DNA of 64,000 nucleotides from positions 62,001-126,000 of the forward strand of contig NZ_CABVQK010000017.1 of assembly GCF_902499335.1 (NCBI RefSeq), in the 5' to 3' direction. The notes under the pieces were generated by a model, which was not told where the DNA came from, made no database searches, and saw only the letters and a list, made by a program, of their open reading frames with translations. Shown one piece after another: positions 52,982 through 61,108 of the stretch; positions within the stretch are counted from its first letter, which is position 1, and each line of letters opens with the position of its first letter. Both the position numbers and the translations under genes were made by a program. This stretch comes from Burkholderia lata (lineage in GTDB: Bacteria > Pseudomonadota > Gammaproteobacteria > Burkholderiales > Burkholderiaceae).

Positions 52982-54631
52982 ATGAGTCAAGCGATCGAAG
53001 TGAAGGTGCCGGATATCGGCGATTACAAGGACGTCCCGGTGATCGAGATCGGCGTGAAGGTCGGCGATACCGTCGAGCCGGAGCAGTCGCTCGTCACGCT
53101 CGAGTCGGACAAGGCAACGATGGACGTGCCGAGCCCGGTAGGCGGCGTCGTGAAGGAAATCAAGGTCAAGGTGGGCGATTCCGTGTCGGAAGGCTCGCTG
53201 ATCATCCTGCTCGAAGGCGGCGCCGCGGCGCAGGCGAACGGCGCGGCAGCGCCCGCCGCTGCACCGGCTCCGGCGGCAGCGCCGGCACCGGCTGCTGCTG
53301 CACCCGCGGCCGCACCGGCAGCGAGCGGCGGCACGCTCGAAGTGAAGGTTCCGGACATCGGCGACTACAAGGACGTGCCGGTGATCGAGATCGGCGTGAA
53401 GGTCGGCGACACGGTCGAGAAGGAGCAGTCGCTCGTCACGCTCGAGTCGGACAAGGCGACGATGGACGTGCCGAGCCCGGCAGCAGGTGTCGTGAAGGAA
53501 ATCAAGGTCAAGGTGGGCGATTCCGTGTCGGAAGGCACACTGATCGTGCTGCTCGAAGCCGCAGGTGCGGCGGCTGCCGTACCGCAGGCGAGCGCACCGG
53601 CTCCGGCCGCTGCCGCTCCGGCGCCGGCACCCGCCGCAGCACCCGCGCAGGCCGCACCGGCACCGGCTGCTGCCGCGCCGGCTCCGGCCGCCGCGCCGTC
53701 GGGCGAATACCGCGCCAGCCACGCATCGCCGTCGGTGCGCAAGTTCGCGCGCGAGCTCGGCGTCGAAGTCGCTCGCGTGCAGGGTTCGGGTCCGAAGGGC
53801 CGCATTACGAAGGAAGACGTCACGGGCTTCGTGAAGGGCGTGATGACCGGCCAGCGCGCAGCACCGGCCGCGGCAGCCGCGCCGGCAGGCGGCGGCGAGC
53901 TGAACCTGCTGCCGTGGCCGAAGGTCGACTTCTCGAAGTTCGGCCCGTTCGAAGCGAAGCCGCTGTCGCGCATCAAGAAGATCTCGGGCGCGAACCTGCA
54001 TCGCAACTGGGTAATGATCCCGCACGTCACGAACAACGACGAAGCGGACATCACCGAGCTCGAAGCGCTGCGCGTGCAGCTGAACAAGGAGCACGAGAAG
54101 GCGGGCGTGAAGTTCACGATGCTCGCGTTCGTGATCAAGGCGGTCGTCGCCGCGCTGAAGAAATTCCCGACGTTCAACGCGAGCCTCGACGGCGACAACC
54201 TGGTGTTCAAGCAGTACTACCACGTCGGTTTCGCCGCGGACACGCCGAACGGTCTCGTCGTCCCGGTGATCCGCGATGCGGACAAGAAGGGTCTCGTCGA
54301 TATCGCGAAGGAAATGGCCGAGCTGTCGAAGGCCGCACGCGACGGCAAGCTGAAGCCGGACCAGATGCAAGGCGGCTGCTTCTCGATCTCGTCGCTCGGC
54401 GGGATCGGCGGCACGAACTTCACGCCGATCATCAACGCGCCGGAAGTGGCGATCCTCGGGTTGTCGCGCGGCCAGATGAAGCCGGTGTGGGACGGCAAGC
54501 AATTCGTGCCGCGTCTGACGCTGCCGCTGTCGCTGTCGTATGACCATCGCGTGATCGATGGCGCGGAAGCCGCGCGGTTCAATGCGTATCTCGGCGCGTT
54601 GCTCGCGGATTTCCGTCGCATCATTCTTTGA
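52982..54631 (+). CDS. aceF: Pyruvate dehydrogenase E2 (dihydrolipoamide acetyltransferase)
   Basis: Core acyltransferase of the pyruvate dehydrogenase complex, 549 residues. It has two N-terminal lipoyl domains, each with a lipoyl-lysine in [13 protein letters not shown] (Lys44 and Lys158). They are joined by Ala/Pro-rich hinges. A peripheral-subunit-binding domain follows ([15 protein letters not shown]) and then the catalytic domain with His522 and Asp526 in SYDHRVIDG. The two lipoyl repeats are almost identical in protein and close in DNA. The start has a GGAG ribosome site 10 nt upstream. Confidence 0.98.
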   Translation: MSQAIEVKVPDIGDYKDVPVIEIGVKVGDTVEPEQSLVTLESDKATMDVPSPVGGVVKEIKVKVGDSVSEGSLIILLEGGAAAQANGAAAPAAAPAPAAAPAPAAAAPAAAPAASGGTLEVKVPDIGDYKDVPVIEIGVKVGDTVEKEQSLVTLESDKATMDVPSPAAGVVKEIKVKVGDSVSEGTLIVLLEAAGAAAAVPQASAPAPAAAAPAPAPAAAPAQAAPAPAAAAPAPAAAPSGEYRASHASPSVRKFARELGVEVARVQGSGPKGRITKEDVTGFVKGVMTGQRAAPAAAAAPAGGGELNLLPWPKVDFSKFGPFEAKPLSRIKKISGANLHRNWVMIPHVTNNDEADITELEALRVQLNKEHEKAGVKFTMLAFVIKAVVAALKKFPTFNASLDGDNLVFKQYYHVGFAADTPNGLVVPVIRDADKKGLVDIAKEMAELSKAARDGKLKPDQMQGGCFSISSLGGIGGTNFTPIINAPEVAILGLSRGQMKPVWDGKQFVPRLTLPLSLSYDHRVIDGAEAARFNAYLGALLADFRRIIL

Positions 54632-54908
54632 TGAGCGGGGGAGCTCGCGGGGGCGTGGGGGTTTTGTTTGTTATCCGCGCCCTGTCGTTGAACCTGTTTT
54701 GCTAACGGTCTATTAGCGTCGCCCCTGCGCGGGGCGGCGGTCACTTTTCTTTGTCTTCCAAAGAAAAGTAACCAAAAGAAAGGCGCGTCCTTGGGCGGAC
54801 GGCAAAGGTGGTCCTGCCCCAGGTTCGCGTTTTCCTTCAGGCCGTAGTCTTGGGTTCTTTCGCGGGTTTCTCCCCCTCTGTCTGCAGCTAATCAAGAAGG
54901 GGACAGTA
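54632..54908. other. aceF-lpd intergenic region
   Basis: This 277-nt gap holds the inverted repeat at 54739-54773 but no gene. A transcript could pass through, or lpd could have its own promoter; no clear -35/-10 pair is visible. The last bases, AAGAAGGGGACAGTA, supply the lpd ribosome site. Confidence 0.6.
54739..54773. repeat. Inverted-repeat intergenic element (likely dispersed repeat)
   Basis: A 15-bp stem with one mismatch (54739-54753 with 54759-54773), with perfect inner arms ACTTTTCTTTG and CAAAGAAAAGT, has the loop TCTTC. A tract reading ACCAAAAGAAAGGCG continues from its 3' arm. Its AT-rich arms contrast with the flanking sequence. I recall similar AAAGAAAAGTAACCAAAAGAAAGG tracts in many intergenic regions of beta- and gammaproteobacteria, but I cannot verify copy number here. 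Confidence 0.55.
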
Positions 54909-56675
54909 ATGAGTCTCATCGAAGTCAAGGTTCCGGATATCGGCGATTTCAGCGGCGTCGATGTCATCGAAGTCAACGTCAAACCCGGCGACGTGATCGA
55001 AAAAGAGCAAACGCTCATCACGCTCGAATCCGATAAAGCCTCCATGGAAGTGCCCAGCGACGTCGCCGGCACCGTCAAGGAAATCAAGGTCAAAGCCGGC
55101 GAGAAAGTCTCGCAAGGCACCGTCATCGCCATCGTCGAAGCAGCAGCAGGCGCCGCCGCTCCCGCGAAAGCAGCGGAACCGGCCAAGCCCGCAGCAGCTG
55201 CGCCGGCACCGGCCGCCGCCGCTCCGGCGCCCGCGCCGCAAGCCGGCAGCTACGCAGGTGCAGCCGACATCGAGTGCGACATGCTCGTGCTCGGCGCCGG
55301 CCCCGGCGGGTACTCGGCCGCGTTCCGCGCTGCCGACCTCGGCATGAAGACCGTGCTCGTCGAACGCTACTCGACGCTCGGCGGCGTGTGCCTGAACGTC
55401 GGCTGCATCCCGTCGAAAGCACTGCTGCATACGTCGCTCGTCGTCGAGGAAGCCGCGGCGCTCGCGTCGCACGGCATCACGTTCGGCAAGCCCGAGATCA
55501 ACCTCGACAAGCTGCGCGACTTCAAGTCGGGCGTCGTCAAGAAACTGACGACGGGCCTCGCCGGCATGGCGAAGGCACGCAAGGTCGAAGTCGTCACGGG
55601 CGTCGGGTCGTTCGTCGATCCGTATCACATGGAAGTGCAGGGCGAGAATGGCAAGAAGGTCGTCCGCTTCAAGCAGGCGATCATCGCGGCCGGTTCGCAA
55701 TCGGTGAAGCTGCCGTTCCTGCCGGAAGACCCGCGCATTGTCGATTCGACCGGCGCGCTCGAACTGCGCCAGCAGCCGAAGCGGATGCTCGTGATCGGCG
55801 GTGGCATCATCGGTCTCGAAATGGCGACGGTCTACTCGACGCTCGGCGCCGAGATCGACGTCGTCGAAATGCTCGACGTGCTGATGAACGGCGCGGACCG
55901 CGATCTCGTCAAGGTCTGGGAAAAGTACAACGCGAAGCGCTTCGGCAACGTGATGCTGAAGACCAAGACGGTCGGCGCGGAAGCGAAGGAAGACGGCATC
56001 TACGTGACGTTCGAGGGCGAGAAGGCGCCGGCAGAGCCGCAGCGCTACGACCTCGTGCTCGTCGCGGTGGGCCGTAGCCCGAACGGCAAGAAGATCGGCG
56101 CCGACAAGGCCGGTGTGGCCGTGACGGATCGCGGCTTCATCGACGTCGACAAGCAAATGCGCACGAACGTCCCGCACATCTTCGCGATCGGCGATATCGT
56201 CGGTCAGCCGATGCTCGCGCACAAGGCCGTGCACGAAGGCCACGTCGCAGCGGAAGCCGCGCACGGCGAGAAGTCGTACTTCGATGCGCTGCAGATCCCG
56301 TCGGTGGCCTACACCGATCCGGAAGTGGCCTGGGCCGGCAAGACGGAAGAGCAGTGCAAGGCCGAAGGCATCAAGTACGGCAAGGCCGTGTTCCCGTGGG
56401 CCGCTTCGGGCCGCGCGATCGCGAACGGCCGCGACGAAGGCTTCACGAAGCTGATCTTCGATGAGGAAACCCATCGCGTGATCGGCGGCGGCATCGTCGG
56501 CCTGAACGCGGGCGACCTGATCAGCGAAGTGTGCCTCGCCGTCGAGATGGGCGCGGACGCGGAAGACATCGGCAAGACGATCCATCCGCACCCGACGCTC
56601 GGCGAATCGGTCGGCATGGCCGCCGAGCTGTACGAAGGCGTCTGTACGGACCTGCCGCCGCAACGCAAGAAGTAA
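54909..56675 (+). CDS. lpdA: Dihydrolipoamide dehydrogenase (E3) with N-terminal lipoyl domain
   Basis: FAD-dependent E3 of pyruvate dehydrogenase, 588 residues, which reoxidises dihydrolipoamide with NAD+. Unlike the common 470-residue form, an extra lipoyl domain (about 1-80, Lys43 in LESDKASME) and an Ala/Pro hinge precede the FAD domain. The redox disulfide is Cys161/Cys166 in [13 protein letters not shown], with [19 protein letters not shown] (NAD site) and HPHPTLGES (active-site His). The first 90 codons use more AAA and CAA than the rest of the gene and window. Confidence 0.98.
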   Translation: MSLIEVKVPDIGDFSGVDVIEVNVKPGDVIEKEQTLITLESDKASMEVPSDVAGTVKEIKVKAGEKVSQGTVIAIVEAAAGAAAPAKAAEPAKPAAAAPAPAAAAPAPAPQAGSYAGAADIECDMLVLGAGPGGYSAAFRAADLGMKTVLVERYSTLGGVCLNVGCIPSKALLHTSLVVEEAAALASHGITFGKPEINLDKLRDFKSGVVKKLTTGLAGMAKARKVEVVTGVGSFVDPYHMEVQGENGKKVVRFKQAIIAAGSQSVKLPFLPEDPRIVDSTGALELRQQPKRMLVIGGGIIGLEMATVYSTLGAEIDVVEMLDVLMNGADRDLVKVWEKYNAKRFGNVMLKTKTVGAEAKEDGIYVTFEGEKAPAEPQRYDLVLVAVGRSPNGKKIGADKAGVAVTDRGFIDVDKQMRTNVPHIFAIGDIVGQPMLAHKAVHEGHVAAEAAHGEKSYFDALQIPSVAYTDPEVAWAGKTEEQCKAEGIKYGKAVFPWAASGRAIANGRDEGFTKLIFDEETHRVIGGGIVGLNAGDLISEVCLAVEMGADAEDIGKTIHPHPTLGESVGMAAELYEGVCTDLPPQRKK

Positions 56676-56713
56676 CGCAGCCGGCACGGCCGGCAATCTG
56701 CCGGCCACGAAAA

Positions 56714-56758
56714 AACGCCGCTTCCCGGGCAATCCGGGCGGCGGCGTTTTCTTTTATT
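56714..56758 (+). terminator. Terminator of the pyruvate dehydrogenase genes
   Basis: An outer 8-bp stem (56714-56721 with 56741-56748) encloses a smaller CCCGG/CCGGG hairpin and is followed by TTTTCTTTTATTT. It lies 39 nt after the lpd stop, flanked by an A-run on the left. Confidence 0.88.
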
Positions 56759-56838
56759 TGCGGCCGATGCTCAAACGACCGTTCGAGAACGACCGGCAAT
56801 GTGCCGGTTCCAGCGTGTTCCGACGCCAGAAACGAAAA

Positions 56839-56857
56839 AGCCGCGCTGGGCGCGGCT
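56839..56857 (-). terminator. Terminator of phaP
   Basis: An 8-bp stem AGCCGCGC/GCGCGGCT with a 3-nt loop (56839-56857) is followed on the minus strand by TTTTTCG. It lies 21 nt after the phaP stop. Confidence 0.82.
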
Positions 56858-56877
56858 CTTTCAGGAGCAGGGGACGC

Positions 56878-57444
56878 TTACGCGGCCGGCTTGCTCGTAC
56901 GACGTGCAGCAGCGGCGGTAGCAGCCTTCGTTGCGACGGCAGCAGCAGCGTTGAAGTTCGTTTCAGCGATTTCGACGGCTTGCTTCGCTGCCTTCTGAAC
57001 CGTTTCGTACGTGGTGTTCGCAGCGTTCAGTGCCGACTTCAGTGCGGCGACAGCCGTTTCCGAACCGGCCGGGGCGTTCTTCGCGACGTTGTCGACGAGT
57101 GCCTGGACCTTCTTGTTCTGCTCTTCGAATTGCGCTTCGGCAACCTTCGCGAACTCGGCTTGCGTCGACGATGCGATTTCGTACAGGTGACGGCTGTACG
57201 ACAGGACCTTTTCCGCGGCCGGCTGCGACAGGCTGGCTTGCAGCGCGATCAGTTCCTGCGCGTCCTTCACCGACAGCAGGCGCTGTGCGTTTTCCTGGCC
57301 CTCTGCCAGCGTCGACTTCACGACTTGCAGGTTCAGTTCGATCAGCTTTTCGACGCCTTCGAACGCCTTGGCGGTCAGACCGAACAGGCTTTCGAGGTTG
57401 GCTTTCTGTGCAGCGGCGATTTGCTCGGGGGTCAGCAAGGACAT
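56878..57444 (-). CDS. phaP: Phasin (PHA granule-associated protein)
   Basis: Small amphipathic protein of 188 residues that coats polyhydroxyalkanoate granules. It starts [20 protein letters not shown], the conserved phasin-2 opening, and continues [20 protein letters not shown]. The core is long helices rich in Ala, Glu and Lys, followed by an Ala/Lys-rich tail ending RTSKPAA. ATG 57444 was chosen over upstream frames because it begins the family consensus and has a GAGCTTGA ribosome region. Its promoter is flanked by an exact 12-bp inverted repeat, probably bound by PhaR. Confidence 0.95.
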   Translation of the reverse strand: MSLLTPEQIAAAQKANLESLFGLTAKAFEGVEKLIELNLQVVKSTLAEGQENAQRLLSVKDAQELIALQASLSQPAAEKVLSYSRHLYEIASSTQAEFAKVAEAQFEEQNKKVQALVDNVAKNAPAGSETAVAALKSALNAANTTYETVQKAAKQAVEIAETNFNAAAAVATKAATAAAARRTSKPAA

Positions 57445-57520
57445 GTCAAGCTCCTGAAAAGCGATCGCGTCGATCGCAGAGTGAAGGGCACTACGCTGGG
57501 GAATCTCGGACGTGCGTGCT

Positions 57521-57594
57521 TTGTGCAACGCAGCAATGAAGCGTATTTTAGGGCAGAGAAAATGGATGTCAAGTATTTTTTGTGCGTTGCACAA
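57521..57594 (-). promoter_or_regulatory. phaP promoter flanked by exact 12-bp inverted repeats
   Basis: On the minus strand, TTGACA (57572-57567) and TAAAAT (57550-57545) are 16 bp apart. TTGTGCAACGCA (57521-57532) and its exact complement TGCGTTGCACAA (57583-57594) sit just below the start site and just above the -35. The layout matches my memory of PhaR binding at Ralstonia phaP: one site above -35, one over +1. Confidence 0.75.
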
Positions 57595-58033
57595 CCGTGA
57601 CAAATTATCGATAAAACAATGAGTTATCGTGGCCGTTCGGAATCGGTTTCAGGCGCGGTTCCCACATGGTGCGCACGGCTGCGGGGCAGGCGCGGCGCAC
57701 CATGATCATGCACAGGTAAACCTGACAGGCCTGTGGAACGTTATCCTTCTGTTCCTGTCGAAAACGCGCCGTTTCGATGCGCGTACCGTGGCGACGTGCC
57801 GCCGCCACGGCCGAGACCGGCGCCCATGGCACCCCGAGCGCCGGATACGTAGTTTCCCCGCTTTAAATCGCCTCCGAAGTGACGTTATCTCAATTAACCG
57901 TGTGTAATCGGGAGACGGGTACTGTCGGGCAGCGCATCCCATGAATTTTTTCGATGGGAGCGGGAGGGTTCATTGGTCAGAGGTTGGCCGACCCTTACAT
58001 TCCGGTTTAACGACGATCGGTAAGTGCCTAATA
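57595..58033. other. Intergenic region between phaP and pbpG with a hairpin element
   Basis: No convincing gene is seen. CATGGTGCGC (57665-57674) and its exact complement GCGCACCATG (57695-57704) form a 10-bp stem with a 20-nt GC-rich loop, followed by the palindrome CATGATCATG (57701-57710). A second smaller dyad TCCCAT/ATGGGA is near 57937-57959. These could be operators or parts of an RNA. Confidence 0.45.
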
Positions 58034-58062
58034 TTGCTCTTTTTTTCAGCTTTAACTACACT
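58034..58062 (+). promoter_or_regulatory. Candidate sigma-70 promoter of pbpG
   Basis: TTGCTC (58034-58039) and TACACT (58057-58062) are 17 bp apart, 35 nt upstream of the ATG. The spacer contains a run of T residues. Confidence 0.55.
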
Positions 58063-58097
58063 TGCGGAAACCTCCCGCCCGCTTTGTCCAGACCCCA

Positions 58098-59264
58098 ATG
58101 AAAGCCGAATCGTTTTCACCGCGCAGATTGTTGCAGAGCATGACGCTCGGCACGGCTGTGTCGGTCGCAGTCGCCTTGCTGGCGACCACCGCGACCGTCG
58201 CGCCCGCTGACGCCTTTGCCGCCACTGCGAAGACCCAACAAGCCGCCAAGAAAAAGGCTGTCGCTCCTGCTTCGTCCGCGAAGAAGAAGTCGGCCAAGGC
58301 CAGCTCCGACAAATCCGCGAAGGTCGCGGCCGCCGACGCGCCGCGCGCGAAGGCATCGCGCAAGCGCATGACGCTCGCGTCGAACGTGCATGGCGGCCAT
58401 CACGGCGCAGTCCGCAAGGTCGCGTTCCAGCCGCGCCGGCCGACCGTCGGCCAGGCCTTCGGCCTGCACGACACGCCGGACGCGCTCGCGCTGCGTTCGA
58501 GCGTCGCGTACGTCGTCGACCAGAACTCGGGCGAGCCGCTGTTCGACAAGAATTCGCACGCCGTCGTGCCGATCGCATCGATCTCGAAGCTGATGACGGC
58601 GATGGTCGTCCTCGACTCGAAGACGCCGATGACCGACCAGATCGAAGTCACCGACGAAGACCGCGATTACGAGAAGGGCACGGGTTCGCGCCTGTCGGTC
58701 GGCTCGGTGCTGTCGCGTGAAGACATGCTGCACATCGCGCTGATGGCGTCGGAAAACCGCGCGGCCGCCGCGCTGTCGCGTTACTACGCGGGCGGCCGTC
58801 CGGCGTTCATCGCCGCGATGAACGCGAAGGCGAAGTCGCTCGGCATGACCGATACGCACTTCGAGAATTCGACGGGTCTGTCGAGCTCGAACGTGTCGAG
58901 CGCACGCGATCTCGTGAAGATGGTCAATGCGGCGTACCAGTACCCGATGATTCGTCAGTTCTCGACCGATCGCACCTACGAGGTGTACACGGGCAAGCGC
59001 AATCTCGTCTACAACAGCACGAACGCGCTGATCCGCGGCAACGGCTCGTGGGACATCGGTCTGCAGAAGACGGGTTTCATCAACGAAGCGGGCGAATGTC
59101 TCGTGATGCAGGCGACGATCCACGGCAAGCCGATGGTGATGGTGCTGCTCGATTCGTTCGGCAAGTATTCGCGCTTCGCCGATGCGGCGCGCCTGCGCAA
59201 CTGGCTCGATGCCGGTGGCGGCGAGCGCCTGACGGCGGCCAATACGCCGAACGGCGGGACCTGA
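58098..59264 (+). CDS. pbpG: D-alanyl-D-alanine endopeptidase (PBP7/8 type)
   Basis: Periplasmic penicillin-binding endopeptidase of 388 residues acting on peptidoglycan crosslinks. A signal segment (TLGTAVSVAVALLATTATVA, about 17-36) is followed by a Lys/Ala-rich spacer of about 70 residues, then the S11-type serine peptidase domain. Active-site motifs are SxxK (Ser161-I-S-Lys164), SxN (Ser218-E-N) and KTG (Lys324-T-G). ATG 58098 is the only start before the signal peptide. The basic spacer is longer than in E. coli PBP7. A terminator follows. Confidence 0.93.
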   Translation: MKAESFSPRRLLQSMTLGTAVSVAVALLATTATVAPADAFAATAKTQQAAKKKAVAPASSAKKKSAKASSDKSAKVAAADAPRAKASRKRMTLASNVHGGHHGAVRKVAFQPRRPTVGQAFGLHDTPDALALRSSVAYVVDQNSGEPLFDKNSHAVVPIASISKLMTAMVVLDSKTPMTDQIEVTDEDRDYEKGTGSRLSVGSVLSREDMLHIALMASENRAAAALSRYYAGGRPAFIAAMNAKAKSLGMTDTHFENSTGLSSSNVSSARDLVKMVNAAYQYPMIRQFSTDRTYEVYTGKRNLVYNSTNALIRGNGSWDIGLQKTGFINEAGECLVMQATIHGKPMVMVLLDSFGKYSRFADAARLRNWLDAGGGERLTAANTPNGGT

Positions 59265-59310
59265 TCGCACGGTGGCGTGGCGGTTCACCGCCGCGCCGTT
59301 GGCTGAAAAA

Positions 59311-59334
59311 AAAGCCCCGCAATCGCGGGGCTTT
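59311..59334. terminator. Bidirectional terminator between pbpG and the IclR gene
   Basis: A perfect 10-bp stem AAAGCCCCGC/GCGGGGCTTT around AATC (59311-59334) is flanked by A residues on the left and TTTTT on the right. It serves the converging pbpG and IclR genes. Confidence 0.9.
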
Positions 59335-59357
59335 TTCATTGGGTGCGCGGGAGGGGC

Positions 59358-60167
59358 TTACGCCTGCCGCTGCAGCCCGTCCGCATCCTTCGCGGGCGCC
59401 GGCCGGTAGCCGAGCGATTCCGAAATGGTGAGGGCCGTGCGGCTCAACTGGCCGAGCCACGCATCCTGGAGACGATCGGCCGGCGCCGACAGCGACAGGC
59501 CCGCGACGAGCTTGCCCGAATCGTCGTAGATGCCGGCCGCGATACAGCGCACGCCGAGCTCCAGCTCCTCGTTGTCGCGCGCGCACGATTGCTGGCGCAC
59601 GATCGTCAGCTCGCGCTCGAGCTTCGCGATGTCGGTGATGCTGTTCTGCGTATGGCCGGACAGCCCCGTGCGCGTCGCATAGGCGCGCACGCGCGACGTT
59701 TCGTCGGCCGCGAGGAACAGCTTGCCGACCGACGTGAGGTGCAGCGGCGCGCGGCCACCGATCGCGCGAACGACCTGCATCCCCGAGCGCTCCGAATACG
59801 CACGCTCGATGTAGACGATCTCGTCGCCCTGGCGCACCGACAGGTTCACGGTCTGCCCGGTGAGACGGTGCAGCTCGCGCATCGGCATCAGCGCCGCGTC
59901 GCGTACCGACAGGCGCGCCTTCACGAGGTTGCCGAGCTCCAGCAGCCGCATGCCGAGGCGGTACGTGCCGGGATCGGAGCGGTCGACGAGACGGCAGGTC
60001 ACCATGTCGTTGAGGATGCGGTGCGCGGTCGACGGGTGCAGCTCCGTCCGCTGCGCAAGCTCCTTCAGGCTGACAGGGTCACTGTGCGCGGCGAGCGCGT
60101 CCAGCAGCCGCATCATGCGTTCGATCACCTGGATCGACGTTTTTGAATCCGGGGTGGGTTGGCTCAT
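59358..60167 (-). CDS. IclR family transcriptional regulator
   Basis: A 269-residue regulator. The N-terminal winged helix is SIQVIERMMRLLDALA, VSLKELAQRTELHPSTAHRIL (about 11-60), followed by the IclR effector domain with the C-terminal blocks CIAAGIYDDSGKLVAGLSLSAP. The call starts at ATG 60167 (MSQPTPDSKTS). It is divergent from lutA across 183 nt, so it is the likely regulator of lutAB. The effector is unknown, with lactate or a related hydroxy acid a reasonable guess. Confidence 0.92.
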   Translation of the reverse strand: MSQPTPDSKTSIQVIERMMRLLDALAAHSDPVSLKELAQRTELHPSTAHRILNDMVTCRLVDRSDPGTYRLGMRLLELGNLVKARLSVRDAALMPMRELHRLTGQTVNLSVRQGDEIVYIERAYSERSGMQVVRAIGGRAPLHLTSVGKLFLAADETSRVRAYATRTGLSGHTQNSITDIAKLERELTIVRQQSCARDNEELELGVRCIAAGIYDDSGKLVAGLSLSAPADRLQDAWLGQLSRTALTISESLGYRPAPAKDADGLQRQA

Positions 60168-60294
60168 GTCGGGGGAGAAATCGGTTGACGCGTCAAGCGG
60201 TGTTGGAATGATTGTATCTCGTATCGTGAAAAAAGCGAACGCCGTTCGAGGAAACCCTCGTTTCGCGCAGTGCGGGCTTGCGCGAGAGCTGGCG

Positions 60295-60323
60295 TTGGTC
60301 TTGCCGGCCAAACGGCGGATAAT
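60295..60323 (+). promoter_or_regulatory. Candidate sigma-70 promoter of lutAB
   Basis: TTGGTC (60295-60300) and GATAAT (60318-60323) are 17 bp apart, 27 nt upstream of lutA. Nearby dyads such as CGAACGCCGTTCG (60238-60250) could be sites for the divergent IclR protein. Confidence 0.6.
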
Positions 60324-60350
60324 GAGAGCCGTTTTCTCGAAGGAGCACGT

Positions 60351-61073
60351 ATGCGAGTCGGTTTGTTCGTGACCTGCCTGGTCGATCTGATGCGCCCCGA
60401 AATCGGTTTTTCGGCGCTCAAGCTGATTCGCGACGCCGGCTACGAGGTGATCGTGCCGCCCGCGCAGACTTGCTGCGGCCAGCCGGCCTACAACTCGGGC
60501 GACCGCGCGCTCGCACGCGATCTCGCGGAAAAGACGCTGCGCGAGTTCGAGCAGTTCGATTACGTCGTCGCGCCGTCGGGTTCGTGCGGCGGGATGATCC
60601 GCGCGCACTACGGCGACCTGTTCCGCGACGACCCCGAGCTGATGGGGCGCTACACGCGGTTCCAGCAGAAGGTCTACGAACTGACCGATTTCCTGGCGAA
60701 CGTCGCGAAGGTGTCGCTCGCACCGGGCGAATTCACCGGGCCCGTCACCTACCATGATTCTTGCTCGGGCCTGCGCGAGCTCGGCGTGAAGGCACAGCCG
60801 CGCGCGCTGCTCGCGCAGCGCGGCATCGCGGTCACCGAGATGAAGGACTGCGAGCATTGCTGCGGCTTCGGCGGCACGTTCGCGGTCAAGTACGGCGACA
60901 TTTCGGCGGCCATCGCGGACGAGAAATGCGCGAACGTGCGCGCGTCGGGCACGGGTGCCGTCGTGCTCGGCGATCTCGGCTGCATGCTGAACATCGAAGG
61001 GCGGTTGCGCCGCACCGGCGACCGCGACACGCGCGTGCTGCACGTCGCGCAGGTGCTGGCGGGCGACGTCTGA
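60351..61073 (+). CDS. lutA: Lactate utilization protein A (CCG-domain iron-sulfur protein)
   Basis: A 240-residue cytoplasmic protein of the LutA/YkgE family, part of an iron-sulfur L-lactate oxidation complex. It contains two cysteine-rich CCG domains, seen as VPPAQTCCGQPAYNSG and the later DSCSGLRELG, with the second CCG in DCEHCCGFGGTFAVKYGD. ATG 60351 has an AAGGAG ribosome site. LutB follows after 35 nt. The glycolate-oxidase subunit GlcF is a related alternative, but the gene pair fits LutAB better. Confidence 0.92.
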   Translation: MRVGLFVTCLVDLMRPEIGFSALKLIRDAGYEVIVPPAQTCCGQPAYNSGDRALARDLAEKTLREFEQFDYVVAPSGSCGGMIRAHYGDLFRDDPELMGRYTRFQQKVYELTDFLANVAKVSLAPGEFTGPVTYHDSCSGLRELGVKAQPRALLAQRGIAVTEMKDCEHCCGFGGTFAVKYGDISAAIADEKCANVRASGTGAVVLGDLGCMLNIEGRLRRTGDRDTRVLHVAQVLAGDV

Positions 61074-61108
61074 CGCCCGGTTCCGCTCACTTTTCCCCCG
61101 ATACCGCG

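Noticed and set aside
57605-57832. Possible 75-residue minus-strand protein upstream of phaP
   Set aside because: No ribosome site or conserved pattern, and it overlaps the hairpin element.
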